Origin: Taudactylus pleione
Lineage: Eukaryota; Chordata; Amphibia; Anura; Myobatrachidae
Direction: 5' to 3'
NCBI GenBank assembly: GCA_031769625.1
Contig: JAUIMM010001423.1
Span: 391,001-455,000, forward strand
Length of the DNA: 64,000 bases
A model generated the notes under the pieces. That model did not search any database and was not told the DNA's origin. It was given only the letters and a program-made list of their open reading frames with translations. The position numbers and the translations under genes are program-made. Below are positions 30,992 through 41,933 of the stretch, in pieces (within the stretch, counting starts at the first letter, position 1; each line of letters opens with the position of its first letter).

Positions 30992-31522
30992 GGCCCTCAT
31001 TCAGAGCCGTACGCTCTGAGCAGAGCGCACGCTCTGAATGAGGGCCACCCTCCATAAAAATGGAGGGTCCTCCTGGATGCTCGTATAGCTGTGGGTCACC
31101 ACCCACAGCCTATACGAGCGTGCAGTTTGATGGCCGCGATGGTTGTGACCATCGCGACCATCGAAACTGCGAGCCGGAGCCTGTGGTGCCCCGGAGTGAT
31201 TTTGGCTCTATCAGAGCCAAAATCACTCCCACTGACATCACTAGTGATGTCAGTGGGCCGGCTTCTGACGGGAGGCGTTCCCGTGGGAACGCCCCCGTCA
31301 GGGAGGCACGCCCCCGGCACACCCACAAAAGGGGGCATGCTCTCAATCAACATCGACAGCACGCCCCCTTTGATCAGACACAACGAGCGAAGGACTTTCC
31401 TTCGCTCATCGTGTCTGGTGCATGCGCACGACGGAGCTCCCTCCGTCGTGTGCATGCTCAGTGCAGACCATCGACCCACTTGCGAGCGGACAGTCGCTTG
31501 CGAGTGGGTCTGAATCAGGGCC
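30992..31522. mobile_element. hairpin-chain MITE, copy 1
   Basis: Starts GGCCCTCATTCAGAG, ends CTGAATCAGGGCC. Nearly the whole 531 bp is a row of separate inverted repeats: stems at 30992-31046 (15 bp), 31047-31068, 31079-31119 (18 bp), 31122-31170, 31195-31228 (16 bp perfect), 31229-31256 (perfect palindrome), 31265-31301, 31328-31371, 31377-31416, 31420-31457 and 31473-31510. Open frames on both strands here are by-products of this structure. A second member is at 42680-43213. Confidence 0.8.
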
Positions 31523-31986
31523 AATATTTCAACTCAATTTTGACATATTTTATTTATTAAAATAATCTTAATATTTTATAACTTATTAATTATATCTTCA
31601 AACAAAACACAACAATAAAACTGCCATGATCAATGATATCACACATAGCTGAACTCAGTCAACAGATCCTGTGAATAAATGTATAAAATCAAGCTTAAAA
31701 AAGCAGCAACTCTGTATGTGGATGGCCTCAAAATATATCTAATGTTTGACATTAATCTATTGATATTTATGGATTTCATTATAGTGCATAGGGTTCATTT
31801 ATACAGCTACCAATTAATAAGTGGCTTTTATCTGTCTAGGATAAGCTCTAATGAAAGCAGTGGTCTGATTGGCTGCTGTGCTATAACTTTTACAGTTACT
31901 GTAAATTAAATATCATGAATAGGTTTACTCTGTATGTTGCTGCGGAGTCTTTGTTGTACCTTGTATACACAAGTTAGTAGTATTAG

Positions 31987-31990
31987 TAGA

Positions 31991-32020
<30 letters not shown>
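31987..32020. repeat. (AAT)n microsatellite
   Basis: About ten AAT units just downstream of the second OR gene. Confidence 0.9.
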
Positions 32021-32023
<3 letters not shown>

Positions 32024-32081
32024 AATTTATAATAATAAAAGACCTAAAGAGTCCAGTGATAATTATATTCTTAATTTTTGT

Positions 32082-33017
32082 TTAAATAAACTTTTTCTTA
32101 CCTGTGATCTTCCTCAAAGCTTTTTTTACATCTTTGTTTCTTAAGCTATAGATGAGAGGGTTTAACATTGGGATAATGGCAGTGTATAACACGGACAGTG
32201 GTTTATCCTGAGTAAGCAAATTCTGGGATGAAGGTCTCATGTGCATGATTAGAACAGTTCCATAGAACAGAATGACCACAGTTAGGTGCGATGTACAGGT
32301 GGAGAAAGCCTTGCGCCTGCCAGCTGTTGAACTAATTCTAAGAATGTTGGATATGATGAAGACATACGAGATTATTGTAAGCATAAAGGCAGGAAGTGCA
32401 ACAACTGAGCCAACCACGTAAGTCATGATTTCAATAAACAACTTATCAATGCAAGATAGGTTTAGTAACACTGACAAATCGCAGTAGAAGTGATTAAGGA
32501 TAAGTGGTCTACAAAAAGGAAGCTGTGCTATTACTGCAGTATGTGCTAATGGATCCAAGAAGCCTACTATCCAACAAGTGGTTGCTAAGACTGTGCAGAC
32601 TTTTTTGTTCATTAAAATTGAATAATGCAAAGGCTTGCAAATGGCCACATAGCGGTCATAAGACATAGCTGTTAGAGAAACAAATTCTGTACATGCCAAT
32701 GACATGAATATGTAGAGCTGTGTGACACAACCTGTGAAGGAGATCACACTGGGGCCTCTTAGGAGGATGGAGAGGAGCATGGGTTGTGTAACAGAAGAAT
32801 AAGAAATGTCAAGAACGGACAGGTTACAGAGGAAGAAGTACATGGGATTGTGCAGGTCAGAACTCAGACAGATGACTGTTATGATAATCAGGTTTCCCAT
32901 AAGGGTTAGAATATATGTAAGGAGGAAGACAAATAATAGTGGTGCCTGTAATTCAGGGACATCTGAGATTCCAAGAATGATAACTTCAGTGCCATTGCTG
33001 TACTTGACAAAGTCCAT
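32082..33017 (-). CDS. class II olfactory receptor
   Basis: Intact 311-residue odorant receptor. The start at MDFVKYSNGTE is 11 codons into the longest frame; it gives the normal N-terminus with an N-glycosylation site (NGT) and follows a pyrimidine-rich acceptor-like TTTCTTTCTGAAG. Motifs: LMGNLIIITVI in TM1, LHNPMYFFLCNLSVLDISYS in TM2, MSYDRYVAICKPLHY after TM3, extracellular loop 2 cysteines (LPFCRP, HFYCD, LSC), KAFSTCTSHLTVV at TM6 and PMLNPLIYSLRNKDV at TM7. No damaged motif. It is diverged from the gene at 19174 and I cannot name the subfamily. Same strand, 12 kb upstream of it: an OR cluster. Confidence 0.93.
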   Translation of the reverse strand: MDFVKYSNGTEVIILGISDVPELQAPLLFVFLLTYILTLMGNLIIITVICLSSDLHNPMYFFLCNLSVLDISYSSVTQPMLLSILLRGPSVISFTGCVTQLYIFMSLACTEFVSLTAMSYDRYVAICKPLHYSILMNKKVCTVLATTCWIVGFLDPLAHTAVIAQLPFCRPLILNHFYCDLSVLLNLSCIDKLFIEIMTYVVGSVVALPAFMLTIISYVFIISNILRISSTAGRRKAFSTCTSHLTVVILFYGTVLIMHMRPSSQNLLTQDKPLSVLYTAIIPMLNPLIYSLRNKDVKKALRKITGKKKFI

Positions 33018-33407
33018 CTTCAGAAAGAAACTGCTGTATTCAAGAATCACTCATTTGGATGAACAGAACAAAAAATTAAACCATATGGAAAATTTTGAAT
33101 CCTCTAAATGATCATTTGGTCACAGAGAGCAATGGCAACTGAAAGAAGTAGAAAAAAAATTATATTAGTAGTCTTAAAGTTGTCAATACCTATCTGAGAC
33201 AATGGGTGATAGGATCCTTATTTTAATGCATTGCATACTCTTTGGTTTCAGCAAGTGGGGTTAGGTCATACTCCTTTACAGGATTTCAGGGGAGAGAATT
33301 GTATGATACTCATGGTATAGTACCTCTCATTATGCAGGCTGTACTGATTAGGAGCTCGGTACAAATAATGGTGGAACAAGATTGAATAGATCCCTTTGCT
33401 TTGTTAT

Positions 33408-33857
33408 CACTACCGATCACAACTGCGATTACGCAAGCAATCGGCAGATTGTTTCCTTGTGGGCATGCGTATGCATTGCAGTGCGAGTGCGCAAACCGGC
33501 CACTGCGATCGAGACTGCGATCGCAGTGACTATGCAGACCCATCACAGAGTGATTGACAGGATGTGCCATTTGTGGGAGGTGACGGGTGTGGTCGGCGAA
33601 ACGCAGGCATGACAGTGAGTTTGAACACCATTCAGGTCAGAGCTTGTGCAAGTGTGCGTGAGGCTCCGATGGTACTCGATGTTACTGATGATTTTGCAGT
33701 CTTGCTAAGGATTACTAATGTGTGTAAGGTAAAGTGGGCATCTTTATGTAGTGTTGTGATGGCATAGCGATCGCAGCGGATTAGCATACTATCGCAGTGA
33801 GACTGCGTGCGTAATCACTTTTGCAAACGCAGTTGCGATCCGTAGTGAATCAGGCCC
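33408..33857. mobile_element. Harbinger-like MITE, left TIR truncated (family A)
   Basis: Right end GATCCGTAGTGAATCAGGCCC; the left end keeps CACTACCGATCACAAC but lacks the outer 13 bases. The interior includes GTACTCGATGTTACTGATG as in other family A copies. Confidence 0.7.
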
Positions 33858-33984
33858 TAAGGACGTAGAGTGTAGAACAGATTTTAAGTGTAGGACAAAT
33901 ATATTCATCAGGAAACATAAGATATTTTGATAGAATTATCTAAAGATATTGTAGTCACAGAAACATATATTAGGTGGGAACTTA

Positions 33985-34220
33985 GGGCCTCATTTGCTGA
34001 ACACTGATTCCTGATAGTTGTGAATCTTTGCATGCGCAGGACCCATTCTGCGAATGTGCAGAACAGGTCCAGTGTGATCGGATGCAGAGCGGCAGTAGAC
34101 CGCCAGTCTGCTGCCATTTGGGGGAGGAGGCGGAGACCGCCTCCATTTTCCAACCTGGAAGCCAGTCGCTGCTGTTGGGGGGAGGGAAGTGGCAATTCCA
34201 TCCAGTGCTGAATCACCACC
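33985..34220. mobile_element. Harbinger-like MITE (family B), 236 bp
   Basis: GGGCCTCATTTGCTGAACACTG-type left end (22 bases), CCAGTGCTGAATCACCACC right end, 3-bp duplication TTA (33982-33984, 34221-34223). An internal-deletion version of 18598-19044. Confidence 0.75.
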
Positions 34221-34416
34221 TTATTTCAGAGTGGCCTTGCAAAATTACAGGCCAAGTCGGAGGAGTTGGATTCTCTCTGGTGGAGAATGCTAGCACAGCA
34301 ACTGTACGAGTGAAATTCTAACAGATACAGATATCAAACTGCTATAAGAGCAAAGCAGTTTGGTGGGAGGCTGAGACTACGTTACCCTAATTGTGGTAAA
34401 GTGACATCGTTCTGGC

Positions 34417-34694
34417 CAGGGCCATAGCTAGGGTAGTGCGGTCGGTGCCATCGCACAGGGCACCACAGGTCAGGGGGCGCTGTTTGGGCCTGTCAAATGT
34501 CAGTTTATTATCATTCTCACTTGTAGCTTCCTCATATTTCATCCACAGCATCTCCCGTCCTCTCCTATCTCTTCCCTGGCCCTTCCCCATGAGACCATTT
34601 CCCTTTTTTGGGTGCATTATGTCCCTTTGAAAAATGAGGGGGGCGCCAATGCTCTATCTGGCACAGGGTACCAAAAAGTCTAGTTACGGCTCTG
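34417..34694. mobile_element. hAT MITE, 278 bp, copy 1
   Basis: CAGGGCCATAGCTAG ... CTAGTTACGGCTCTG with 8-bp flanks GTTCTGGC / ATTCTGGC. A second copy of identical length, reversed, is at 45726-46003. Confidence 0.85.
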
Positions 34695-35038
34695 ATTCTG
34701 GCATCTCCTGTGGGAATGTCCCAGAATACAGAGCTTTTGACATAATGTATTAATAGAACTCTTATTCCCTTACTGGTGTCTGGAGTTATGTATAATTAAG
34801 ATTATAGCAAAGAGACTTGTGGACAAAATAACCCAGCAAAATATAATATATGTGTAAATGTTGGCAACGGTAAGTCTAGCTAGAGCAGGGGGGGCCAAGA
34901 GATGTCTAAAATTACAGAACTATGATAACCAGTTCATACAAGAGAAACTGTTATAAAACGCAGGGGCAGTTTTCTCTTAGTTACTGCTCAACTACAAGTA
35001 GACTTTGTTAAGCATAGATTCTACATGTAGATCAATAA

Positions 35039-35215
35039 TGGGTTTATTTACTAAGCAGTGTTATTAGACAAAGTGAAAGGAGATAAGGTACCAGCCAATC
35101 AGCTCCCAACTGTCATTTTTCAAACACAGCCTGTGACATGGCAGTTAGGAGCTGATTGGCTGGTACCTTATCTCATTTCACTTTGTCTCCTAACACTGCT
35201 TAGTAAATAAACCCC
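35039..35215. mobile_element. 177-bp foldback MITE
   Basis: Almost fully self-complementary: GGTTTATTTACTAAGCAGTG at the left and its inverse at the right, with GGTACCAGCCAATCAGCTCC pairing inside. TAA lies on both sides. A fragment of the same family hosts the MITE at 38449-39044. Confidence 0.85.
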
Positions 35216-35291
35216 TAAGTATGGTAGGGTTTTGGTTACTATGACTAAATCCCACAAACAGGCTCACAGACTGCTGGTGCTTAGGGACTCA

Positions 35292-35849
35292 GGGACTGAT
35301 TCAGCAAGCATTGCACAGGAGAGAACACACGCACTTGGCCAATGTTTCTGTACTGCGCATGCATATGAATCGCACAGCGCATGTGCGAACTAGCCAGTGC
35401 GGTCGGGTAAGCATACACAGACTACACGCAGCGTGCACGCAGACCCCTTGCGATATTGATTGACAGGAAGTGCCGTTTGTGGGGGGTGACAGGGGGTGGT
35501 CGGGCGAACCCAGGCATGCCTATGCATTGGGACGCCGTGTGCATAAATTAGCCACTACTGTGCCGCACGCAGTGATGAGACTCTTTTCACACAGGAAGTT
35601 GCCAAGATCCTGCGCGAGGTCTGGTCAACCACTATTATGCAAATGTGGTCGATGGTTCTCGATGTTACCGATGTTTACTCTATCTTGCGTACTCATCAGG
35701 CTGTGAGTAATGGGAGATGGGTGGCTTAGTATCGGGCTGGGTGTCTGCATCCTATGCTGCAGTCTACATGTGTATGCATTGATTAGCATATCCTCGCAGC
35801 AGACGGGTGCATGCATCTGCTAGTGTGCGTTCCTTGCTGAATCAGGCCC
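35292..35849. mobile_element. Harbinger-like MITE (family A)
   Basis: GGGACTGATTCAGCAAGC...CCTTGCTGAATCAGGCCC with 3-bp duplication TCA. Interior carries the family A GATGGTTCTCGATGTTACCG motif. Confidence 0.75.
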
Positions 35850-36139
35850 TCAGTAACTGGCACAAGAGTGACCTAGACTTCTGACATTATGACTAAATTT
35901 CATGATTACTATGAGTCTCTTTACACTGCGAATCCCGACGGTCCCTCTCCACACCAACGACTCTTGACTGAGGCCTAATTGCCCAAAACTGTCTTCATTA
36001 CAGCAGGAATTTCTTAACAAGGATATTTCTGAAGCTGAGGATTCTCAGGTTATCTCCTCATTACCCAATAACAAATCACCGGTGTCACAAGTTACGTATG
36101 GATATGAGATGCGAACTCGAACCATGTGATTGGCAGAGA

Positions 36140-36278
36140 CCTTTAACTGAGTTGTGGAGTCTAACATGCCGGTGGATTTTACCAGGGACCCCGCAAGACA
36201 GTTTGGACTTAGCTGTGCTTGACAAGCAGGTCGTAGCCCTCTGTTTGGGTTCCCAGGTATGAGGCTGGTAAACACCAG
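36140..36278. repeat. left part of a dispersed element related to 2635-3834
   Basis: GAGTCTAACATGCCGG, GGACCCC and GGACTTAGCTG match 2760-2850. The right part continues at 37189-37335 after the hAT insertion. Confidence 0.5.
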
Positions 36279-37188
36279 CAGGGGTGTATCTAGGGATCCA
36301 AGCTCCCCTGGCAGGGGTGTATCTAGGGATCCAAATGCCCCTGGCAATGTAGTGGACTGGCGCCCCCCTCCCCCCCTATGCAGTACCCCCAGTAGTAATC
36401 CCCCAGTAGTAATCCCCCCTATGCTGCATTATCCCCAGTAGCAGTCCCCCCTATACAGTGCCCCATTTATAATAATCCCCCCTATGCTGCATTGCCCCCA
36501 GTAGTAGTACCCCCCCTATACAGTGCCCCAGTAGTAGTACCCCCTATGCAACATTGCCCCCCAGTAGTATTCCTCCCTTATACAGTGCCCCCAGTAGTAG
36601 TCCCCCCTAAATTGCCCCAGTAGTGGCCACCCCTATACAGTGCCCCAGTAGTGGCCACCCCCCTTAATTGCCCCCAGTAGTGGCCACCTCTATACAGTGC
36701 CCCCAGTAGCGGCCACCCCCTATTTCAGTGCCCCCCTGCTGTGCCAGGCTTACACACACAGAAAAAATACATTTTACCTGATCCCCGCTCCTGACGCGAC
36801 CGCCGCTGTCACTCTGAGTCACTTCTGGCCCACTTTTCTCCTGCATGGGAAAGATGTCTTGACGTATGACATCTGTCCCATCACATGCTGCGGGAGGAGC
36901 CGGAAGACGGAGCTCTTGAGTGAGCTCCAAGCGGCTCCCTCCACGGATAATGCAGCAGCAAGTGAGAGTCTCTGACTCTCATTGGCTGGCTGCTATAACA
37001 AACACACAGTTGCCGCTGGAGGCTGTGTGTTTGTAAGCTGTGTAGGGCAGACCGCTATCACTGCAGTCTGCCCTACACTTGTGGACTAGTCCACCCATTA
37101 GCTGCTGGTGGCACTGCCGGACAGCACCCCCCCTTTGGTCGGTGCCCCTGACAAGTGCCATCCTGGCCAATGGGTAGATACGCCCCTG
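36279..37188. mobile_element. hAT-like element, 910 bp, with internal minisatellite
   Basis: Ends CAGGGGTGTATCTAG / TAGATACGCCCCTG, flanked by AACACCAG / TACACCAG (8 bp, one change). A 33-bp left subterminal block is duplicated (36279-36344). 36360-36730 is a CCCCAGTAGTAGT / CCCCTATACAGTG minisatellite. No transposase frame. It split the element at 36140-37335. Confidence 0.8.
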
Positions 37189-37331
37189 TACACCAGAGCA
37201 GACACTGGAATATGTTGAATGGCAAATGCCAGAAGCTGGACGGCAGGAACACAGATTGATCAGGGATTACACAGAACACAGCAGACTGGAATCTGGAATA
37301 TTACAGAGAACAGGGATCAGGAGTGAACTAT

Positions 37332-37865
37332 GGGCCTCATTCAGCCTGGATCGCAGGTCTGCGTTCTCATGCACCCAGTCGATGTTCACATTCTGCGCAT
37401 GCGTATGCACTGCAGTGTGCATGTGCGAACCAGCCACTGCAATCACAAATGTGGAAGCAGCGGATATGCAGTGGCACAGAGAAATGATTGACTACAAATG
37501 CCATTTGAGGTTGGAGAGGGGGGGTGGTCGAAGGACGCAGGCATGCCTGTGCATTTGAATGCCGTTACAAGGGCGTGCACAATCAAGCCCTGGCGATGGC
37601 ATACGCAGCCAGAGCGATACATGGCAACAGGAAGCTTCGCAGGTTGTGAATCATGTCAAGCTCAACCACAACTCTGCATATGGGTCCGATGTTACTCGAT
37701 GTTACTGATGTTTTCGCCTACTTGCAGATGTATGTATTGGGAGGTGGGCAGCTTTATAAGCTGGGGGGCATCTTGGTATAGTGCTGCGATGGCATTCATT
37801 TGCATATATTTGCAATGTGTGAGTGCGTGCGATTGCAGACTTGCAATCCAAGCTGAATGATGCCC
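37332..37865. mobile_element. Harbinger-like MITE (family A)
   Basis: GGGCCTCATTCAGCCTGGAT ... CAATCCAAGCTGAATGATGCCC. Includes CGATGTTACTCGATGTTACT. Confidence 0.7.
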
Positions 37866-37934
37866 TAATGAACACTCTTGAATCAAGGCTTTTAAATATT
37901 AGCTAAGGTGATTTTCAAACACCTCCAATTTCAT

Positions 37935-38425
37935 TCTCCCACAGTTACTTACTCTGCACCACTTGGGATTTACGCATGGCAGATTCCCAGACAGCCTTTG
38001 GTGTGATTGTAGCATCATCTCAGTCATCTTGTCCAGAGTCTATTATGCCCTTCACTTTGGGTGCAGAAAAGGCGTTTGATACAGTGTCCTGGCCGCACTT
38101 GCAGAGATTCTTCAAAGTACAGGCCTTTTGGGCTTTTTTTTCCCCAGTTTATTAAATATTAACACAGACCTGTCTACTACTTTGGTAATGAATGGCCTCC
38201 ATAGCCCACCTTTAATTTTGACCCAGGGCACTAGGCAAGGCTGACCTTTGTTGCCCCTTCTTTTAAATTTGGCATTGGACCCCTACTTGGGATATTTCTA
38301 AGGGTATCTCTGTGGGTTTTCATAGAGTTTTGCTGATGACCTTCTTTTGTATATTTCTGACCCATAGCATTTGTTGCAGGCTATTCTAGATAAAATTGAT
38401 AAATTTGGGATTATAGGTCCTATGT
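37935..38425 (+). pseudogene. L1-type LINE reverse transcriptase relic
   Basis: Plus strand in shifting frames: AEKAFDTVSWPHLQRFF (RT palm motif A, L1 style DAEKAFD), FGFF/PQFI, NGLHS-like, GTRQG followed by PLLPLLLNLALDP, then FADDLLLYISDP (motif C ADD) and AILDKIDKFG. Motif order matches L1/Tx1 ORF2. Truncated on both sides with many shifts and stops; no endonuclease domain. Confidence 0.7.
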
Positions 38426-39095
38426 ACTAAGCCTTGGAGAGAGATATAGGACCTCATTCAGAGTCGGTCATTGCGGCCGCACGGTCGTACGCCACCGATG
38501 TTCGCTAAACTGCCCATGCGTAGAGTTCGCAATGTGCGTGCGTAAACTAGCTGCTATGATCAGAAAATTCGCTCTCCTTGAACACAGCCAGATCGGTAGT
38601 TTGAGTGACAGAATGAACCGTTTGTGGGTGGTAACAGGGGAAGGTGCTTGAAAACGGAGTGGAGATCCGAACGCAGGCATGACTAATTATGCGAATGGCG
38701 TTTAATGGGAGTGCATAATTAACAAAGTAGTGTCATGGCACATGTGACATGGGAGGTTTTTACACTGACCTGATCGTAGTGCGTAAGAGAGGGTATGGTC
38801 AACCTTAAGCACTACGACCAGTTCCGATGGTTCCCGATGCTCGCGATTAATCCTTATATCCCAGGAGATGACGTGTGTGGTGAACGAGAAGGGGGCATTA
38901 TTTAGTCTTACGGCCGCTTCTTACCCTCGGTCGTTCAGCTAACGATCTCATCTTTGGACCGCAACTTGTGATCGCTTAATTTGCATATCCGGCCCCTTTC
39001 CCCTACGACCGTGCAGCCGCAACGACCGACTCTGAATGAGGTCCATAGTACCAACCAATCAGCTCCTAACTGTCATTTTTCGAACACAGCAATTA
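38426..39095. mobile_element. foldback MITE fragment interrupted by a Harbinger-like MITE
   Basis: TATGTACTAAGCCTTGGAGA on the left and GTACCAACCAATCAGCTCC on the right belong to one element like 35039-35215. The interrupting MITE is 38449-39044. Confidence 0.65.
38449..39044. mobile_element. Harbinger-like MITE, 596 bp
   Basis: TIRs GGACCTCATTCAGAGTCGGT / ACCGACTCTGAATGAGGTCC, duplication ATA (38446-38448, 39045-39047). The flanking host sequence confirms the duplication. Confidence 0.85.
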
Positions 39096-39433
39096 CGCAT
39101 GCAGATAGGAATCCATTGCAGAGTGAGTGACAGGCCATGAGGGTGGGAGTGGTTTCATAAACTAAGGTGTGTCTGTCCTTTTAATGCCATTGCATGGTCG
39201 TGCATAAATTAGCTACTGTGATGGCATACGCAGCCTGAGTTCTCACTGCGTGGGGCAAGACTTGCAATTTCTGAGACAGGTCAGGCCTGCTGTAATTGTG
39301 CTTCGATGTTACCAATGTATACGCAGGACTGCGAGGTATTACGGAGGTGAGAAAGCAGCAGTGGGCGTCTCTATTCTGGCTGAGCTTTGGCAAACATTAG
39401 CATATTTTCACAGCTCCGTGCTGAATCAGGCCC
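39096..39433. mobile_element. 5'-truncated family A MITE
   Basis: Right end GCTGAATCAGGCCCC. Interior very close to 60860-61180 (GACTTGCAATTTCTGAGACA). Left end missing. Confidence 0.65.
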
Positions 39434-39654
39434 CAAGTGCTCTTTCAGAAATAATGGATAGCAAGAAAATCAGCTTATGTTAAAAATAGTTTCATCTTAT
39501 TACTTTCCGTATGTATCAAATTATATCAAATATCAATAGAAAATCACAGAAATAAAAAGCATACATGCAAATCAATATAGAATATCTAGGTGTGATTTTC
39601 AAATGCCATCAATGACCAACAACTTGTTAAGAGCAGCCACAGTTGGTATTAGTT

Positions 39655-39942
39655 GAATTTTGAATGACTTGCCCAATTCCGACGGAACGGAAGGTCAAAT
39701 CGTTCAAATCGTCCAGTGCGCACGCACTATGTGCACTCCCGCAGCAGCGTCCGTCACTTCTTTTAGGTCAGCCCTACATGCTGCTCAATTTTAAGATGTG
39801 ACTTACGATGCCATGCATTTGGATGCGGCGAGGGAATGTCATATAGTGCGGTCGTTCACCAAATCGGTTGGTGTGTACGGGCCGTGCGATAAGTCATCCG
39901 TCGCATCTGCCGGACAGGTCATCTAGTGCGTACCCAGCTTTA
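39655..39942. mobile_element. GTACACACTAG-family element
   Basis: Ends in CATCTAGTGCGTACCCAGC, directly abutting the next copy that starts GCTGGGTACACACC. Left border uncertain. Confidence 0.4.
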
Positions 39943-40134
39943 GGCTGGGTACACACCACACTATATATTGCACAATTTGTTATTTTGAGGCAAATCAGAA
40001 TGAGAAATCGTTCATATCATGCAGTGTGTATTCCCGATTGCGCACTCCCCCGGGCCAATCACATGATGACACATGCAGTGGAATGCATATCAATGAAGGA
40101 CACATGGTTCTGTCATTCATTAAATCTTCTAGTA

Positions 40135-40935
40135 TATAGGTTCTCAAACTCGATCCTCAGGACTCAAAGCAGTGCATGTTTTCCAGGTCTCCTCACAGAA
40201 AAGTAAAAAAATTTAGGGCCTGATTCAGAGCCGGACGCAATTAGCGCTCGCTCGTCCAGAAAATAGGGGTGGCTATTCAAATCAACCGTTCGCTGTTTGC
40301 GGTCTGTTCACGCCTCTAGGTCTGAACGAGTGAACAAAACTTGCGGTCGTTTTTTGGGAAACTACGCCCCCTGACCGCTCGCATCCTACGTCATGTCCGC
40401 TATTTATTAGATTAATCGAGTACATCGAACAGGGTATGAGCTGCTCGCTATTCTTGTGGTTGGTTTTTGCTACCACAATTTTGCGAGCAGTTCTGGCTAA
40501 AAAATAACCCAGTGACGTGGTTAATGATGCTGCTGTTTTAAATATGCACACCCATAAAACGCCCATTTTGACATTTAAGCATGCCTGCGATCGGATCTCC
40601 ACTCCCCGTTTACAAGCACCTTCCCCTTACCACCCACATACGCCTCCTCCTGTCACTCATATTAGCAGGCATTCGCTATTTAGCGAACAAACGATTTTCG
40701 GCCGCACTGACTGGTTCGCGCATGCGTATTATGATCCGTACGCATGCGCAGTTGGGCAAACATCGCTCGGAACGAACGAGCGGCCGCTTACGAGCGGCTC
40801 TGAATCAGGCCCTTAGTTCCACCTGTGGATCTTTTAAAATATGTCAGTGATTAATGAATACACCTGCGCACCTGCTGGGTGACCTGGAAAATGTGACCTG
40901 TTTGGGGTCCTGAGGACCAAGTTTGAGAACCACAG
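40135..40935. mobile_element. hAT MITE hosting a Harbinger-like MITE
   Basis: GGTTCTCAAACTCGATCCTC ... CAAGTTTGAGAACCACAG, flanks TTCTAGTA / TTCTAGTG. Interrupted by 40216-40812. Without the insert it is about 200 bp, like 30179-30382. Confidence 0.8.
40216..40812. mobile_element. Harbinger-like MITE, 597 bp (family C)
   Basis: GGGCCTGATTCAGAGCCGGA ... GAGCGGCTCTGAATCAGGCCC (21 bases), TSD TTA (40213-40215, 40813-40815). Sister of 41154-41752. Confidence 0.9.
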
Positions 40936-41153
40936 TTCTAGTGTGTACCGGCAAACTTGCATGGTCCCGGGAAAAGTTAAATTGCCCAGACCGTCGGCAA
41001 GATTGCCGGGTCCTCTAGTGTGTACCAATCCTAAGCCATCATGGAAGGAGAATTGTTTGTAAAGCATTGTCAGAGTTGGGAAGTTAGTTATAAGATGTTT
41101 GTAGGGAAGGTTGTTAGAAACAATCATAATTACTTTCCATCCATTAGAACAGT

Positions 41154-41752
41154 GGGCCTGATTCAGACTCGGACGCTATTTGTGGACGCACATTCTTAAA
41201 AAGGGGCCGGATATTTAAATTGAACGCTCGCTCTTTGCGGTCTGTTGACGCCTCTATGTCTGAGTGAGCATCCGAAAAATGTGCTCGCTATTTTGTAAAG
41301 ACGCCCCTTTGCCGTTCGCATCATACGTCATCTCCGCTATTTATTTGATTAATCGGGAACATCGAAAGGCATCTGAACTGCTCGCAGTGCTTGTGGTAGG
41401 ATTTACTTCCCGCTATCACTGCGAGCAGTTCAGGCTAAAAGACAACCAAGTGACGTTGTAGATGACGCTGCTTTGTTAATTATGCACACCCATTAAATGG
41501 CGTTTTGACCGTTTGGCACGCCAGCGTTCGGATCTCCACTCCCCTGTTTTCAAGCACCTTCCCCTGTTACCACCCACAAACGCCTCATTCTGTCACTCAA
41601 ATTAGCAGCCCCTCGCTGTTTTACGAGCGCACGATTTCCGACCGCAATGACTGGTTCGCGCATGCGCATTATGACCCATACGCATGCGCAGTTTTGCGAA
41701 CATCACTCAGAGCAAACGAGCGGCCGCTTACGAGCGGCTCTGAATCAGGCCC
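41154..41752. mobile_element. Harbinger-like MITE, 599 bp (family C)
   Basis: GGGCCTGATTCAGACTCGGA ... GCGGCTCTGAATCAGGCCC, TSD AGT (41151-41153, 41753-41755), inserted four bases inside the hAT end. Confidence 0.9.
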
Positions 41753-41933
41753 AGTGTTTCCGAACTACAGTTCTTATAGAACCCTAACAGTGCATGTCTC
41801 CAGGTCTCCTCACAGAATCACGAGTTAAATAATCAGTACCATTTGTGTATCATTTAAAGTGTGTCAGTCAGTAGTGGATACACCTGTGCTTCAGCAAGAA
41901 GATATGGAAAACATGCGCTGTAATGCCCAGTAC

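Larger units (their letters stand above)
39943..40955. mobile_element. GTACACACTAG-family element hosting a hAT element
   Basis: Left GGCTGGGTACACACCACACTA, right TTCTAGTGTGTACCGG after the hAT insertion 40135-40935. The true right end could also be at 41030, where the end motif repeats. Confidence 0.45.

Noticed and set aside
31060..31560. Overlapping open frames of 140-166 codons on both strands
   Set aside because: They lie in the hairpin-chain element. Inverted repeats mirror the absence of stops onto both strands; no domain or codon bias supports coding.
36664..36975. Frames of 88-92 codons
   Set aside because: Inside the hAT-like element and its minisatellite; no transposase motif.
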